Under the pieces are notes generated by a model. That model was not told the DNA's origin, did not search any database, and saw only the letters and a program-made list of their open reading frames with translations. A stretch of 64,000 nucleotides of DNA from Pandoraea eparura (lineage in GTDB: Bacteria > Pseudomonadota > Gammaproteobacteria > Burkholderiales > Burkholderiaceae): positions 372,001 through 436,000 of the forward strand of contig NZ_CABPSH010000001.1 in the NCBI RefSeq assembly GCF_902459725.1. The letters are read 5' to 3'. Positions 53,519 to 63,851 of this stretch are shown here, in pieces. A program made the position numbers and the translations under genes. How positions within the stretch are numbered: position 1 is the first letter of the stretch; each line of letters starts with the position of its first letter.

Positions 53519-54427
53519 ATGAAAACAGGGAGCCCCTTCAAGACCGTGGCGCTCGTCGGGAAGTACCATGCCGACGGCGTCGCCGAACCGTTGCTCACGC
53601 TGGCGGCCTGCATTGCCCAGCGGGGGCATCACGTCGTGTTCGAGCGAGATACGGCGCACAACATCGGCGCGGCCGCCGATCCTTACCGTCCCCTCGATAT
53701 TCAGGAGATCGGTACGCAGGCCGACGTGGCAGTGGTCATCGGCGGCGACGGGACGATGCTCGGCGTCGGCCGCCAGCTCGCCGCGTCGAAGGTGCCGCTC
53801 ATCGGCGTGAACCACGGACGCGTCGGTTTCATCACCGATATTCCGCTCGACGAGATGCGCCAGGTCGTGCCGGCCATGCTCGAAGGGCATTTCGAAGCCG
53901 AGCAGCGCACGCTGCTGGCCGCGCGCATCGAGCGCGACGGCCAGACGCTGTTCGAGACACTCGCGTTCAACGACGTGGTCGTGAACCGCTCGGGCATCTC
54001 GGGCATGGTCGAGCTGCGCGTCGATGTCGACGGGCGCTTCATGTACAAGCAGCGCTCGGACGGCCTGATCGTCGCCACGCCCACCGGCTCGACCGCGTAT
54101 GCACTTTCGGCCACCGGCCCGATCCTGCATCCGCGCCTTGGCGGCGTGGTGCTCGTGCCGATCGCCCCGCACGCGCTGTCGAATCGCCCGATTGTGCTCC
54201 CCGATTCGAGCGACATCGTCATCACGATCACCGGCGGGCGCGAAGTCGGCGCCAACTTCGACATGCAGTCGTTTGCCGAGTTGCGTCAGGGCGACCGCAT
54301 TCTGTTGGGCCGCTCCGAACACCAGGTGACGTTCCTGCATCCGGTCGGCTACAACTACTACGCGACGCTGCGCCGCAAACTGCACTGGAACGAGCATATC
54401 TCCGACGAAGATTCGCCGCAGACCTGA
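53519..54427 (+). CDS. nadK: NAD kinase
   Basis: Makes NADP from NAD and ATP in the cytoplasm. The 302-residue protein starts [20 protein letters not shown]. It has [17 protein letters not shown] (GGDGT, about 76), [33 protein letters not shown] and [19 protein letters not shown], all NAD-kinase motifs. Upstream in-frame starts (53426, 53483) are not supported. The promoter lies in the 113-bp gap shared with hrcA. recN follows after 23 nt in the same direction. Confidence 0.96.
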   Translation: MKTGSPFKTVALVGKYHADGVAEPLLTLAACIAQRGHHVVFERDTAHNIGAAADPYRPLDIQEIGTQADVAVVIGGDGTMLGVGRQLAASKVPLIGVNHGRVGFITDIPLDEMRQVVPAMLEGHFEAEQRTLLAARIERDGQTLFETLAFNDVVVNRSGISGMVELRVDVDGRFMYKQRSDGLIVATPTGSTAYALSATGPILHPRLGGVVLVPIAPHALSNRPIVLPDSSDIVITITGGREVGANFDMQSFAELRQGDRILLGRSEHQVTFLHPVGYNYYATLRRKLHWNEHISDEDSPQT

Positions 54428-54450
54428 CTTCACGCCCTCTCCGACCTCCC

Positions 54451-56115
54451 ATGCTACGCAGTCTCTCGATTCGCGATTTCGTGATCGTCGATCGTCTCGA
54501 CCTGGAATTCTCCGCCGGCTTCACCGTGTTCTCGGGGGAGACCGGCGCAGGCAAATCGATTCTGATCGACGCGCTGGCGCTGGCGATGGGCGAGCGCGGC
54601 GACGCCAGCATGGTGCGCGCCGGACAGACGCGCGCCGACATCACCGCTGAATTCGCCGCCGACGCCGCGGCCCGTCCCGATCTCGAAGCCTGGCTTCAGG
54701 CGCAAGCGCTCACGCTCGAAGAACACGGCGGCGTGTTGCTGCGCCGCGTGCTCGACTCGGGCGGACGCTCGCGCGCCTTTGTCAACGGCACGCCCGCCAC
54801 CCTCGCCCAACTGCGCGAACTCGGCGAGATGCTGGTCGACATTCACGGGCAGCACGCCCATCAGCAGTTGCTGCGCCCCGACGCGCAACGCCGTCTGCTC
54901 GACGCCCATGCCGGCGCCACCGCGCTCACGGCAGACACGGCGGCGGCGCACAAGGAATGGCGGCGTCTCGTCAAACGTTGTGAAGAAGCCCACGGGCGCG
55001 ACCGCGAGTTGCAGCTCGAGCGCGAACGCCTCGAATGGCAGACGGCCGAACTCGACAAGCTCAATCCTCAGGTCGGCGAATGGGACGACGTGAACGCCGA
55101 GCATCGTCGCCTGTCGCATGCCGCCAGCCTCATCAACGGTGTGCAGGGCGCGCTCGACGTGCTCGCGGAAGCCGACGGCGCGATCGTCCCGTCGCTCGGA
55201 CACGTGGTGCACCAGATTCGCGAGCTGGCCGAGATCGACGCCGGGCTGGCCGACGCGCTCGCCGCGCTGGAGCCGGCCGAAATTCAGCTTCGTGAAGCCG
55301 TCCACTCGCTCACGCATTACGCGCAACGCATCGATCTCGATCCCGAACGCCTGGCGGTGGTCGAGCAACGTCTCGATGCGCTGCATTCCGCGGCCCGCAA
55401 GTTCCGCGTCTCTCCCGAGCAACTGCCCGCCGAGCAGGCCGAACGCCGTGCCCAACTGGAAGAACTGACCGCATCGCAGGACACGGCGGCCATGCAGGCG
55501 GCAGCCGACGCCGCACACGCGACCTATCTGAGACTGGCGGCGGCATTGTCGAAGGCGCGCGCGGCGGCGGCGGCGTCGCTCTCACGCGAAGTCACGCGCG
55601 CCATGCAGGATCTCTCGATGCCGGGCGGACGCTTCGAAGTCGCCCTGAGTCCGACGCCCGAGCCACAGTCGTTCGGTCTGGAGACGGTCGAATTTCTCGT
55701 CGCGGGTCACCCGGGCGTGCCCACGCGGCCGTTGGCGAAGGTGGCGTCGGGCGGCGAGCTGGCCCGTATCAGCCTGGCATTGCAGGTGATTGCCAGCAGC
55801 GTGAGCCTCACGCCAACCCTGATTTTCGACGAAGTCGATTCCGGCATCGGCGGCGCCGTGGCGGAAGTGGTCGGCCGTCTGCTGCGGGAATTGGGTCAGG
55901 GACGGCAAGTGTTGTGCGTCACCCACCTGCCCCAGGTCGCCGCGCTCGGCCACCAGCATCTGCGTGTGAAGAAACGCAGCGACGGCGATACGACCATGAG
56001 TGAGATCGAACCGCTCGGCCGCACCGAACGCGTCGAGGAGATCGCCCGAATGCTCGGCGGCGTGGAAATCACCGCGACGACGCGCAAGCACGCACGGGAA
56101 ATGCTCGCGCTCTGA
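54451..56115 (+). CDS. recN: DNA repair protein RecN
   Basis: An SMC-like protein in double-strand break repair. The 554-residue chain starts MLRSLSIRDFVIVDRLDLEF. It has Walker A FSGETGAGKSILIDAL (about 30), coiled-coil arms (about 160-350), the signature KVASGGELARISLALQ, and Walker B LIFDEVDSGIGGAVA. CVTHLPQVAALGHQHLRVKK follows. Probably co-transcribed with nadK, 23 nt apart. Convergent with glnE. Confidence 0.96.
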   Translation: MLRSLSIRDFVIVDRLDLEFSAGFTVFSGETGAGKSILIDALALAMGERGDASMVRAGQTRADITAEFAADAAARPDLEAWLQAQALTLEEHGGVLLRRVLDSGGRSRAFVNGTPATLAQLRELGEMLVDIHGQHAHQQLLRPDAQRRLLDAHAGATALTADTAAAHKEWRRLVKRCEEAHGRDRELQLERERLEWQTAELDKLNPQVGEWDDVNAEHRRLSHAASLINGVQGALDVLAEADGAIVPSLGHVVHQIRELAEIDAGLADALAALEPAEIQLREAVHSLTHYAQRIDLDPERLAVVEQRLDALHSAARKFRVSPEQLPAEQAERRAQLEELTASQDTAAMQAAADAAHATYLRLAAALSKARAAAAASLSREVTRAMQDLSMPGGRFEVALSPTPEPQSFGLETVEFLVAGHPGVPTRPLAKVASGGELARISLALQVIASSVSLTPTLIFDEVDSGIGGAVAEVVGRLLRELGQGRQVLCVTHLPQVAALGHQHLRVKKRSDGDTTMSEIEPLGRTERVEEIARMLGGVEITATTRKHAREMLAL

Positions 56116-56175
56116 GCGCCCTTCATGTCCACCGATCGGGCACGCGTCGTGCACCGACCGCACGCAGGGCAATGA

Positions 56176-56200
56176 CGGGCGGCGCATCATCGGCCGCCCG
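56176..56200. terminator. Hairpin between recN and glnE
   Basis: CGGGCGGC (56176-56183) pairs with GCCGCCCG (56193-56200) between convergent stops; no T tract. Confidence 0.45.
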
Positions 56201-56209
56201 CGACCCCCA

Positions 56210-59119
56210 TCAGACCGGCCCTGCGCTGGAAAACACCGAATCCCACAGCGCCATGACCGCATGGCGTTCGGCCGCGACATCGTCGGCCGGCACGCGCGCC
56301 GCTTCCACGCCATCGAGCCGCAACTTGTGCTGGCGCTTGCGATAAGTCCGATAAGCGGCGGCCGCACCGTCGGCCAGCGTCGCGTCGATCAGCCCGAGCT
56401 GCGCGGCTTCGCGCAGCAGCGCGATGTTCCCCGCATTGCGCTGCAGCGACGGATGCGCCCCCGAATGCAGCAGCACCAGGTATTGCACGGTGAACTCGAT
56501 GTCCACCATGCCGCCGCGGTCGTGCTTCAGATCGAAGAGCGGTGTCGGGTTCGGATGCCCTTCCAGCACCTTGCGTCGCATCGCCACGATTTCCTGCGCG
56601 AGCGGCAGTGCCTCGCGCGGCGTGGCGAGTACCTGCGCACGGATCTTCTCGAACGTCGCACCGATCGCTTCGTCGCCGGCACAGAAGCGCGCGCGCGTGA
56701 GCGCCTGGTGCTCCCAGACCCACGCGGTGTTCGCATTGCCCTCGCGGAACTGGTACTGACGGAAACTCTCGACGCTCGTCACCAGCAAGCCCGACAAGCC
56801 GTTCGGCCGCAAGCGCAGATCAACGTCGAAGAGCGTGCCCGCTCCCGTGTGTGTCGTGAGCCACGTCACGAACCGGCGGGCGAGCGCGGCATAGGCGTCG
56901 GGCGCGCGGTCGTCATCGTCGTCGTAGAGGAAGATCAGATCGAGGTCGGACACATAACCGAGCTCCTTGCCGCCCAGCTTGCCGTACGCGATGACCGAGA
57001 AGCGCGGCACCTCGCGGTGACGCGTGGCCACGTGCGGCCAGACCGTCGAGATCGTCACGTCAACGATGATGTCCGCCAGCTCCGAGAGCCGGTCGCCGAT
57101 CGCTTCGACCGACAGCGTGCCCTGCAAATCGAGCAGCAGGATGCGGAACACCTCGGCGTGATGCGCCCGCCGCAGAATGTCCATCTGCACTTCGACGTTG
57201 CCGGCCGCGCCCGAGGCGTTCAGGCTCAGCAGCAACTGCGTCTTGAACGACGCCCAGTCGAACGGCGCGGCGAGCGCTTCGTCGTCGAGCAGTTCGTCGA
57301 GCAATTGCGGGTGACGGATCAGGTAGCCCGCCGCCCAGCGCGAGCCGGCCAGCACCTTGACGACGCGCTCCAGCGCGCGCGGATACTCGGTGAGCAGCGC
57401 CAGATACGAACTGCGGCGGCTGATGGTCGCGAGCAGATCGAGCATGCGCGCGAGCACGGCATCGGCCTCACCCGTGCCCGCCGCTCCCTGCACGGCGCGC
57501 TGCACGAGTTGATCGAAGCGACGCCGGCTGGTCTCGCCCAGCGCCTTGTAGCGCGACGACGTCCAGACGGCGCGCAGCCGGTCGAGGGCGCCGTCGGCGT
57601 CGGCGAAGCCGAGGCGCGCGAGTTGATTGCCGAGATCGCCCGTCTGCGTCTCGTCGGCCAGACACTCGCTCCACAATTCCGACGGGCATTCGCAATCGCC
57701 CGCGCCCGACGCGGCCGTGCGCCCGCTGCCGCCCGCCTTGTCCGCGAAGATCTCGTCGAACTGCGCGGCGACAAACTCGCGATGCTCGTCGAGCACCGTC
57801 ATGAAGCTCGCCTCGTCGGGGAAGCCCATGGCGCGCGCGACCGCGAGACGATCGTCGCCGGGAGCCGGCAGGATGTGCGTCTGCGCGTCGTCCAGATACT
57901 GGATGCGGTGTTCGAGCTTGCGCAGAAAGACGTAGGCGTTGGCCAGTTCGTCGGCCACGTTCTGCGCGAGCCAGCCGCGTCGCGCCGCCACGCCCAGCAC
58001 GGCGAGCGTCGGCCGCACGCGCAGTTCCGGCTCCTGCCCGCCGCGGATCAGTTGGAACACTTGCGCGGAGAACTCCACTTCACGGATGCCGCCGCGCCCA
58101 AGCTTGATATCGTTGATGCGTGCCGGTTTGGCGCGCGCGCGGCGCTCCGCCTCGTGACGAATCTGCTCGTGCAGCGCGCGAATCGCGCCGATCACGCCGT
58201 AATCCAGGTACCGGCGGAACACGAACGGCTGAACCAGCGACGCGAGCAGGCGCTCGATGCGCTTGCCCGGCTCGCTTGCCACCTCGGACACCAGCCGCCC
58301 CTTGATCCACGCGTAGCGCTCCCACTCGCGCCCCTGCACATAGAAATACTCTTCGAGCATGGGCAGGCTGCACACGAGCGGCCCCGAATCGCCATTGGGG
58401 CGCAGGCGCATGTCCACGCGAAACACATAGCCGTCCGGCGTGAGTTCGGAAATCATGCCGATCAGCTTGCGGCCGAGCTTGGTGAAGAATTCGTGGTTGG
58501 AGAGCACTCGCAGGCGGCTCGCCGTCGCCGGATCGGCGTCGTCGGGGGCCGACGTGTCGCCGTCGTCTTCATAAACGAAGATCAGGTCGATGTCCGACGA
58601 GACGTTCAGTTCGCGCCCGCCCAGCTTGCCCATGCCGACCACCGCGAGCGTCTGGCGCTGCCCTTCCGCATTGCGCGGCACGCCGTGGATGGCTTCGAGC
58701 TCGCGCGAGAGCACGGCGATGCCCGCCTGCACGGCGAACTCGGCAAGCGCTGTCATGGCCTCGGTGACCTCGGACAACTCGGCGCGGCCGTCCAGGTCGC
58801 GCTGCATGACCGCGCACAGCGCTTCGGCGCGCAGCACGCGCAACGCGCGGGCCAGGCCCGCCTCGTCAACACCCGCGGCGCCCGAGGGTTGCTCGGGCGG
58901 CGAGAGCTGCGCGCCGGTGATGGCTTCGAAGCGATGCGCGAGCCAGCGCGCGTCCACGGGGTGCTCGGCCAGGGCGGGCAATGCCTCGGCGAGCGCGGGA
59001 CGGCTCGCCAGCATGCGCGCGGCATAGCGCGAGTAGGACGCGATATCAGCGGGGCTAGCGGATCGGCTAGCGGATCGGATATCGGACGGGATGTCGATCG
59101 GGTTTTCGGGTGAACTCAC
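56210..59119 (-). CDS. glnE: Bifunctional glutamine synthetase adenylyltransferase/deadenylase GlnE
   Basis: GlnE adds or removes AMP on glutamine synthetase in response to PII. The ~969-residue protein has two nucleotidyltransferase domains: the deadenylase half with MGKLGGRELNVSSDIDLIFV and the adenylylase half with YGKLGGKELGYVSDLDLIFL, each followed by acidic stretches (YEDDGD, YDDDDD) and DMRLRPNG/DLRLRPNG. The start is uncertain: GTG at 59119 is used, TTG at 59140 is also open. The first ~30 residues are encoded by a short GCTAGCGGATCG-type repeat and are not conserved. Divergent from yhdP, a common beta-proteobacterial layout. Confidence 0.94.
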   Translation of the reverse strand: MSSPENPIDIPSDIRSASRSASPADIASYSRYAARMLASRPALAEALPALAEHPVDARWLAHRFEAITGAQLSPPEQPSGAAGVDEAGLARALRVLRAEALCAVMQRDLDGRAELSEVTEAMTALAEFAVQAGIAVLSRELEAIHGVPRNAEGQRQTLAVVGMGKLGGRELNVSSDIDLIFVYEDDGDTSAPDDADPATASRLRVLSNHEFFTKLGRKLIGMISELTPDGYVFRVDMRLRPNGDSGPLVCSLPMLEEYFYVQGREWERYAWIKGRLVSEVASEPGKRIERLLASLVQPFVFRRYLDYGVIGAIRALHEQIRHEAERRARAKPARINDIKLGRGGIREVEFSAQVFQLIRGGQEPELRVRPTLAVLGVAARRGWLAQNVADELANAYVFLRKLEHRIQYLDDAQTHILPAPGDDRLAVARAMGFPDEASFMTVLDEHREFVAAQFDEIFADKAGGSGRTAASGAGDCECPSELWSECLADETQTGDLGNQLARLGFADADGALDRLRAVWTSSRYKALGETSRRRFDQLVQRAVQGAAGTGEADAVLARMLDLLATISRRSSYLALLTEYPRALERVVKVLAGSRWAAGYLIRHPQLLDELLDDEALAAPFDWASFKTQLLLSLNASGAAGNVEVQMDILRRAHHAEVFRILLLDLQGTLSVEAIGDRLSELADIIVDVTISTVWPHVATRHREVPRFSVIAYGKLGGKELGYVSDLDLIFLYDDDDDRAPDAYAALARRFVTWLTTHTGAGTLFDVDLRLRPNGLSGLLVTSVESFRQYQFREGNANTAWVWEHQALTRARFCAGDEAIGATFEKIRAQVLATPREALPLAQEIVAMRRKVLEGHPNPTPLFDLKHDRGGMVDIEFTVQYLVLLHSGAHPSLQRNAGNIALLREAAQLGLIDATLADGAAAAYRTYRKRQHKLRLDGVEAARVPADDVAAERHAVMALWDSVFSSAGPV

Positions 59120-59292
59120 TGGCGGGGTTCCGGTCAGCAATGAGAATGAAGAGACTTTCGAAGGCTTACCCGTGCGCGAGATAACGCCGGATCACCCGTC
59201 TGTTTCTCCTACGGCCGGGCCGTCGGGCGGCCTTGGGCTTGTGTTACAGTCTTTGCCACAGAAACTACCACATTCCCTCGTAGACGCGCAGC

Positions 59293-62200
59293 ATGACCGA
59301 CCGTAAGCCGCCCGCCTCGTCCACCGGCAACCGGTCCTGGTTCTCGTCACTGCCGCGTGGCTTGCGACTGGGCCTGGAATGGCTGCTGGCGCTCGTCGTC
59401 ATCGTCTATTTCGGACTCGGCGCCGTCGTCCTCACGACCCGCTATGTCATCCTGCCCCGGGTGTCGGATTACCGCCCGCAGATCGAAGCGGCCGCCTCGC
59501 GCGCCATCGGCCTGCCCGTCACCATCGGCCGCATCGACGCCGTCTGGCACGGCTGGCACCCCTACCTGACGCTCGAAGACGTTCGTATTACACGACCGGC
59601 ACGCCCCGCGCACGCGCCCGCCATCACGTCACTCGCTTCACTCGCCTCCCGCGCGGCGCAGGCAACGCGTGCGACGAACCCCGCACGTGCCACGCCGAAC
59701 GCGCCGAACGCGCCGAACACGCCGCCCGGCGCGCCGCCGCCCGCCGAGCCCAGCCTGACGCTTCACCGGCTCGACGCGGTGCTCTCGTGGACCAGTCTGA
59801 TCCACCTCGACGTGCGCCTGTCGAATCTCACGCTATCTGAACCCGATCTGACCATCGAGCGCCTCGCCGATGGCACGATCCTCGTCGCGGGCATGCCGGT
59901 GACTGGCAGCGGCGGCACGACCGACTCGACCCCCGCCGACTGGCTCATGCGTCAGTCGCGCGTCGTGATTCGCAACGGCACCCTGCGCTGGCGCGATGCC
60001 ACGCGCGATGCGCCCGATGTCGTCGTCACGCAGGTCAACGCCATGCTGCGCAATCGCGGCTTCGAGCATCGCTTCGGCATGCAGGCGACGCCGCCGACGG
60101 GCGTCGTGGCACCGCTCGACATTCGCGCGCGATTCACCCATGCGCTGTTTGCGCGCCCCGGCGAAGTCAAGCGCTGGCGCGGTCAGCTCTATGGCGAGGT
60201 CGGCACGCTCGACCTGACCGAACTGGCCCGCTACGTCGACTTGCCGGGCAAGGACTCACGCGGTCGCATTGCCGCTCGGGCATGGGTCGACTTCGACGGC
60301 GGCGCGATCACGGGGGCGACGCTGCGCGCCGCGGGCGCGAACACGTCGGTCCAGTTGGCCGACAATCTGCCGCCGCTGACCTTCGACGCCACGCAGGGAC
60401 GCATCGACGTCACCCGCGCGGGGCCGCAGTCCAACGCCGGCTGGCAACTGCGCGCCCGCGATCTGACCTTGCAGGCCGCGGGGCGCCCGACGCTCGACGT
60501 GCCCGATTTACGTGGCACCTACGCGCCGGCCACGACCGAACACGGCCTTCACGTTGCCTTCGCGGGCCAGCGCTTCGACATCGGCGCCGCGATGGCGCTG
60601 GTGCCGTCGTTGCCGCTCGATGCGCAAACGCGCGATGCGCTCGCGAGCTTCCAGCCGCGCGGCCGGTTGGCCAATTTCGACATCAGCTACCAGGCCCCGA
60701 AGCCCCACGGCCCAAGCAACTGGCGCGACCTGCCGGGGATCCGGCAACTGCCGCCCGAACGCGAACGCTACCGGGTGGTCGCCGACTTCGATGATCTCGG
60801 CATCGATAGCGCGCCCAGTACGCATCCGCCGGCGGATCCGGGGTCGCCCAATGCCGGGCGTCCCGGTTTCGCCCATCTGGGCGGACACATCGATGCCGAC
60901 CAGTCGCGCGGCAGCCTGACGCTCGATGCAAAGCACGCCTCGCTCGACTTCCCCGGCCGCTTCGACCAGCCGCGCATCGACCTCGACTCGCTCACCGCGC
61001 GCACCTCGTGGCGCGTCTCGCACTCGGCGACCCAGCGCGACGCCCCGGCGAACGTGCAGGTGCGCGTCGACGCCCTGCACCTGCAAAATGCCGAGCTGAC
61101 GGGCGATGTGAGCGGTACGTGGCATAACGGCGGCAAGGGCAACGGCATCGTCGACCTGAAAGGCAACATCGTGCGCGCGAACGCCAGCGCGGTGCCGCGC
61201 TACCTGCCGACCGACATCGGCGCGAGCGTGCGCGATTACCTGCAACGCGCGCTGCTCGCGGGCACGGTGCAGAACGCGCCGTTCGAGGTGCAGGGCGACC
61301 TCGACGACTTCCCTTACCCCAAGGGCGGCGGCAAGTTCCGCATCGACATACCGCTCGCGGACGTCACTTTCAACCCGTCGCCGCTGCGTCCCGGCCATAC
61401 CGAAGTCTGGCCGGCCTTCGAGAAGGTGCGCGGCAATCTGCGCTTCAACGCCGACAAGCTGCACATCGCCATCGACAGCGGCACGGTCTTCGGCGTGACG
61501 CTCACGCAGGTAGTGGGCGACATCAACGACATCGGCCAGGACGATTCCGTGCTCACGCTCAAGGGCGACGCCCGCGGCCCCGCGGCGGACTTCGTGAAGT
61601 ACCTGAACGGCAGCCCGGTCGGGCATTGGATCGGCGACTTTACCGACGAGACCCGCGCGAGCGGCACCACACAGCTCGCGTTGCAGTTGTCGATGCCGCT
61701 CGATCACACCGATCGATCGAAGGTCACCGGACGCGCACGCTTTTTGCGCAACGACATCACGCTGCTGAGCGGCTTGCCGACCTTCGGTGCGGTAGACGGC
61801 GACCTGGCATTCACCGAGCGCGGCATCACGCTGAACAATCTGCGCGGCACATTCCTGGGCGGCGACGTGCGCGCCTCAGGCGGCAGCCGCGACGACGGCA
61901 CCATCGCGCTGAACATCGCTGGCGCCTTGACCGCGCAAGGGCTGCGTGACAATCGGGAGAGCGCGTCGGTCGCGCAACTGGCCAAGCGCATGACGGGCAG
62001 CACCCCCTACACGGCGACGGTCACGGTACGTCAGGGGATGACCGAGGTGGCCGTGCAATCCACGCTCACCGGCCTGGCCGTGAGCCTGCCCGCGCCACTC
62101 GGCAAGAGCGCGGAGACCTCACTGCCCGCGCGCTTCACGCTGCGCCCCCTGGCCAACCCGGGCGGCCGACGCATCGAGACGCTCGACTTCGCCATCGGCA

Positions 62201-63720
62201 GCGTTCAGGGCAATTACGTACAGCAGCGCACCGGGGGAAGCGCAGGGAGTGGCGCACGCGTCGAGGTACTGCGTGGCGGCATCGGCATCAATCAGCCCGT
62301 GCCCGCACCGCGCGAGGGCGTACAGGCGGCGGCCCAGTTCGATACGCTCGACGTTGACGCCTGGCGCGGCGTTATCGCGTCGCTCAGCAGCGACGCCGGA
62401 ACGGCCAGCGCACAAGACCCCAAGGGCACTGACGGCGCTGTAGGTAGCGGCAGCACATCCCCCGCGCCGGCGGCCGCGTCAGCCACAGCCACGACGGCAC
62501 GCGACGAATTCGGCGCGCTCACGCCGTACCTGCCGACGCGTATCGCGCTGCATGCGAAGCAGGTGCGGCTGATGTCGCGCCAGTGGCCAGAACTGGTGCT
62601 GGGCGCACAGCGCGACGATCGCGACTGGCAGGTCAGCCTGGCCTCCGATCTCGTTTCCGGTTTCGCCGAGTGGCATGCGCCCGATGCAAAGAACCCATCG
62701 GGCACCGTGCGCGCACGGCTCGCGAAGCTGGTGATTCCGCGCGAGGACCACGGCAACGACGTCCTCACGCAAGTGCTCGACGAACCGAGCGACGAATTCC
62801 CGGCCATCGACGTCGTGGCGAACGATTTCGTCCTGCGCGACAAGCCGCTGGGCCGGCTGGAGTTGAATGCACACAACGATGTCGAGGACGGCGTGCCCGT
62901 GTGGCAGCTCACCCAACTGTCGCTGAGCAACAGCGCCGCCACGCTCAACGTCAAAGGTAACTGGCGGACCTCGCGTCGCCGCGCGGCCGCCGCGGGCAGC
63001 GATGTCGTGCCGCGCCGCACCGTGCTCGATTTCCATCTCGACGTGAAGGATGCCGGCGGCCTGCTCGACCGCCTGGGGCTGCCCAAAACGCTCAAGGACG
63101 GCTCGGGCACGGTCTCGGGCCGCTTCGGCTGGCGCGGCGGTCCCGATGCGATCGATTATCCGACGCTCGGTGGCCGCGTGGCGATCGACCTCAAGCGCGG
63201 GCAGATCCTGAAGGCCGACCCCGGACTGGCCAAGCTGCTGGGCATTCTGTCGGTGCAAACGCTCGCCAAGATCCTGACGTTCGACTTCAACAGCGTGATC
63301 GGCAGCGGCCTGCCGTTCGACAGCATCGACGGGAACGCCACAATGCAGGGCGGCGTGGCCAACACCACCGATCTGACGATCAACGCCAATGCGGCGACCA
63401 TCAGAATCGATGGCCATACCGACCTCGCGCGCGAGACGCAGGACCTGAACGTGCTGGTGCTGCCGAAGATCAATGCGGCGTCGGCCTCGCTCGCGTGGGC
63501 GATTGTCAACCCGGCACTGGGCATCGGTTCGTTTTTCGCGCAACTGGCGCTGGGCGAGCAGCTCTCGCGCACGCTCTCGACGACCTATCGCGTGAGCGGC
63601 TCCTGGGACAATCCCGTCATCGAACAGGTCGACAGCAATAAGAGTAAGATCGATGCATCCCTGGAAACCCGGCCCAGCGCGCAAAATATCGCGCAGCCGG
63701 GCGGCTTGCGCGGCAATTGA
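59293..63720 (+). CDS. yhdP: YhdP family (TIGR02099, AsmA-like) envelope protein
   Basis: A 1475-residue protein with an N-terminal membrane anchor (about 25-50: WLLALVVIVYFGLGAVVL) and a very long periplasmic part, starting with the AsmA-like DYRPQIEAAASRAIGLPVTI and ending with GSFFAQLALGEQLSRTLSTT. YhdP/TamB/YdbH proteins form beta-groove bridges carrying phospholipids to the outer membrane. A Pro/Ala-rich insert (about 100-150) and a Gly/Ser/Ala-rich loop near 1040-1060 are low complexity. TACAGT near 59243 may be its -10. Confidence 0.92.
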   Translation: MTDRKPPASSTGNRSWFSSLPRGLRLGLEWLLALVVIVYFGLGAVVLTTRYVILPRVSDYRPQIEAAASRAIGLPVTIGRIDAVWHGWHPYLTLEDVRITRPARPAHAPAITSLASLASRAAQATRATNPARATPNAPNAPNTPPGAPPPAEPSLTLHRLDAVLSWTSLIHLDVRLSNLTLSEPDLTIERLADGTILVAGMPVTGSGGTTDSTPADWLMRQSRVVIRNGTLRWRDATRDAPDVVVTQVNAMLRNRGFEHRFGMQATPPTGVVAPLDIRARFTHALFARPGEVKRWRGQLYGEVGTLDLTELARYVDLPGKDSRGRIAARAWVDFDGGAITGATLRAAGANTSVQLADNLPPLTFDATQGRIDVTRAGPQSNAGWQLRARDLTLQAAGRPTLDVPDLRGTYAPATTEHGLHVAFAGQRFDIGAAMALVPSLPLDAQTRDALASFQPRGRLANFDISYQAPKPHGPSNWRDLPGIRQLPPERERYRVVADFDDLGIDSAPSTHPPADPGSPNAGRPGFAHLGGHIDADQSRGSLTLDAKHASLDFPGRFDQPRIDLDSLTARTSWRVSHSATQRDAPANVQVRVDALHLQNAELTGDVSGTWHNGGKGNGIVDLKGNIVRANASAVPRYLPTDIGASVRDYLQRALLAGTVQNAPFEVQGDLDDFPYPKGGGKFRIDIPLADVTFNPSPLRPGHTEVWPAFEKVRGNLRFNADKLHIAIDSGTVFGVTLTQVVGDINDIGQDDSVLTLKGDARGPAADFVKYLNGSPVGHWIGDFTDETRASGTTQLALQLSMPLDHTDRSKVTGRARFLRNDITLLSGLPTFGAVDGDLAFTERGITLNNLRGTFLGGDVRASGGSRDDGTIALNIAGALTAQGLRDNRESASVAQLAKRMTGSTPYTATVTVRQGMTEVAVQSTLTGLAVSLPAPLGKSAETSLPARFTLRPLANPGGRRIETLDFAIGSVQGNYVQQRTGGSAGSGARVEVLRGGIGINQPVPAPREGVQAAAQFDTLDVDAWRGVIASLSSDAGTASAQDPKGTDGAVGSGSTSPAPAAASATATTARDEFGALTPYLPTRIALHAKQVRLMSRQWPELVLGAQRDDRDWQVSLASDLVSGFAEWHAPDAKNPSGTVRARLAKLVIPREDHGNDVLTQVLDEPSDEFPAIDVVANDFVLRDKPLGRLELNAHNDVEDGVPVWQLTQLSLSNSAATLNVKGNWRTSRRRAAAAGSDVVPRRTVLDFHLDVKDAGGLLDRLGLPKTLKDGSGTVSGRFGWRGGPDAIDYPTLGGRVAIDLKRGQILKADPGLAKLLGILSVQTLAKILTFDFNSVIGSGLPFDSIDGNATMQGGVANTTDLTINANAATIRIDGHTDLARETQDLNVLVLPKINAASASLAWAIVNPALGIGSFFAQLALGEQLSRTLSTTYRVSGSWDNPVIEQVDSNKSKIDASLETRPSAQNIAQPGGLRGN

Positions 63721-63760
63721 GGGTCGATTCGATACGCCTGACGCGTTTGGTGTGCCCGCC

Positions 63761-63820
63761 ATGACCGCCATGACCGACATGACCGACATGACCGATATGC
63801 CCGATATGTCCGATATGCCG
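63761..63820. repeat. 9-bp tandem repeat ATGACCGAC, about six copies
   Basis: Units start at 63761, 63770, 63779, 63788, 63797 and 63806 with one or two substitutions each, then a partial copy. It lies between the yhdP stop and the next ORF. Confidence 0.8.
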
Positions 63821-63851
63821 ATACTCGGTTCCGCACTGAATCCACCCCTGA

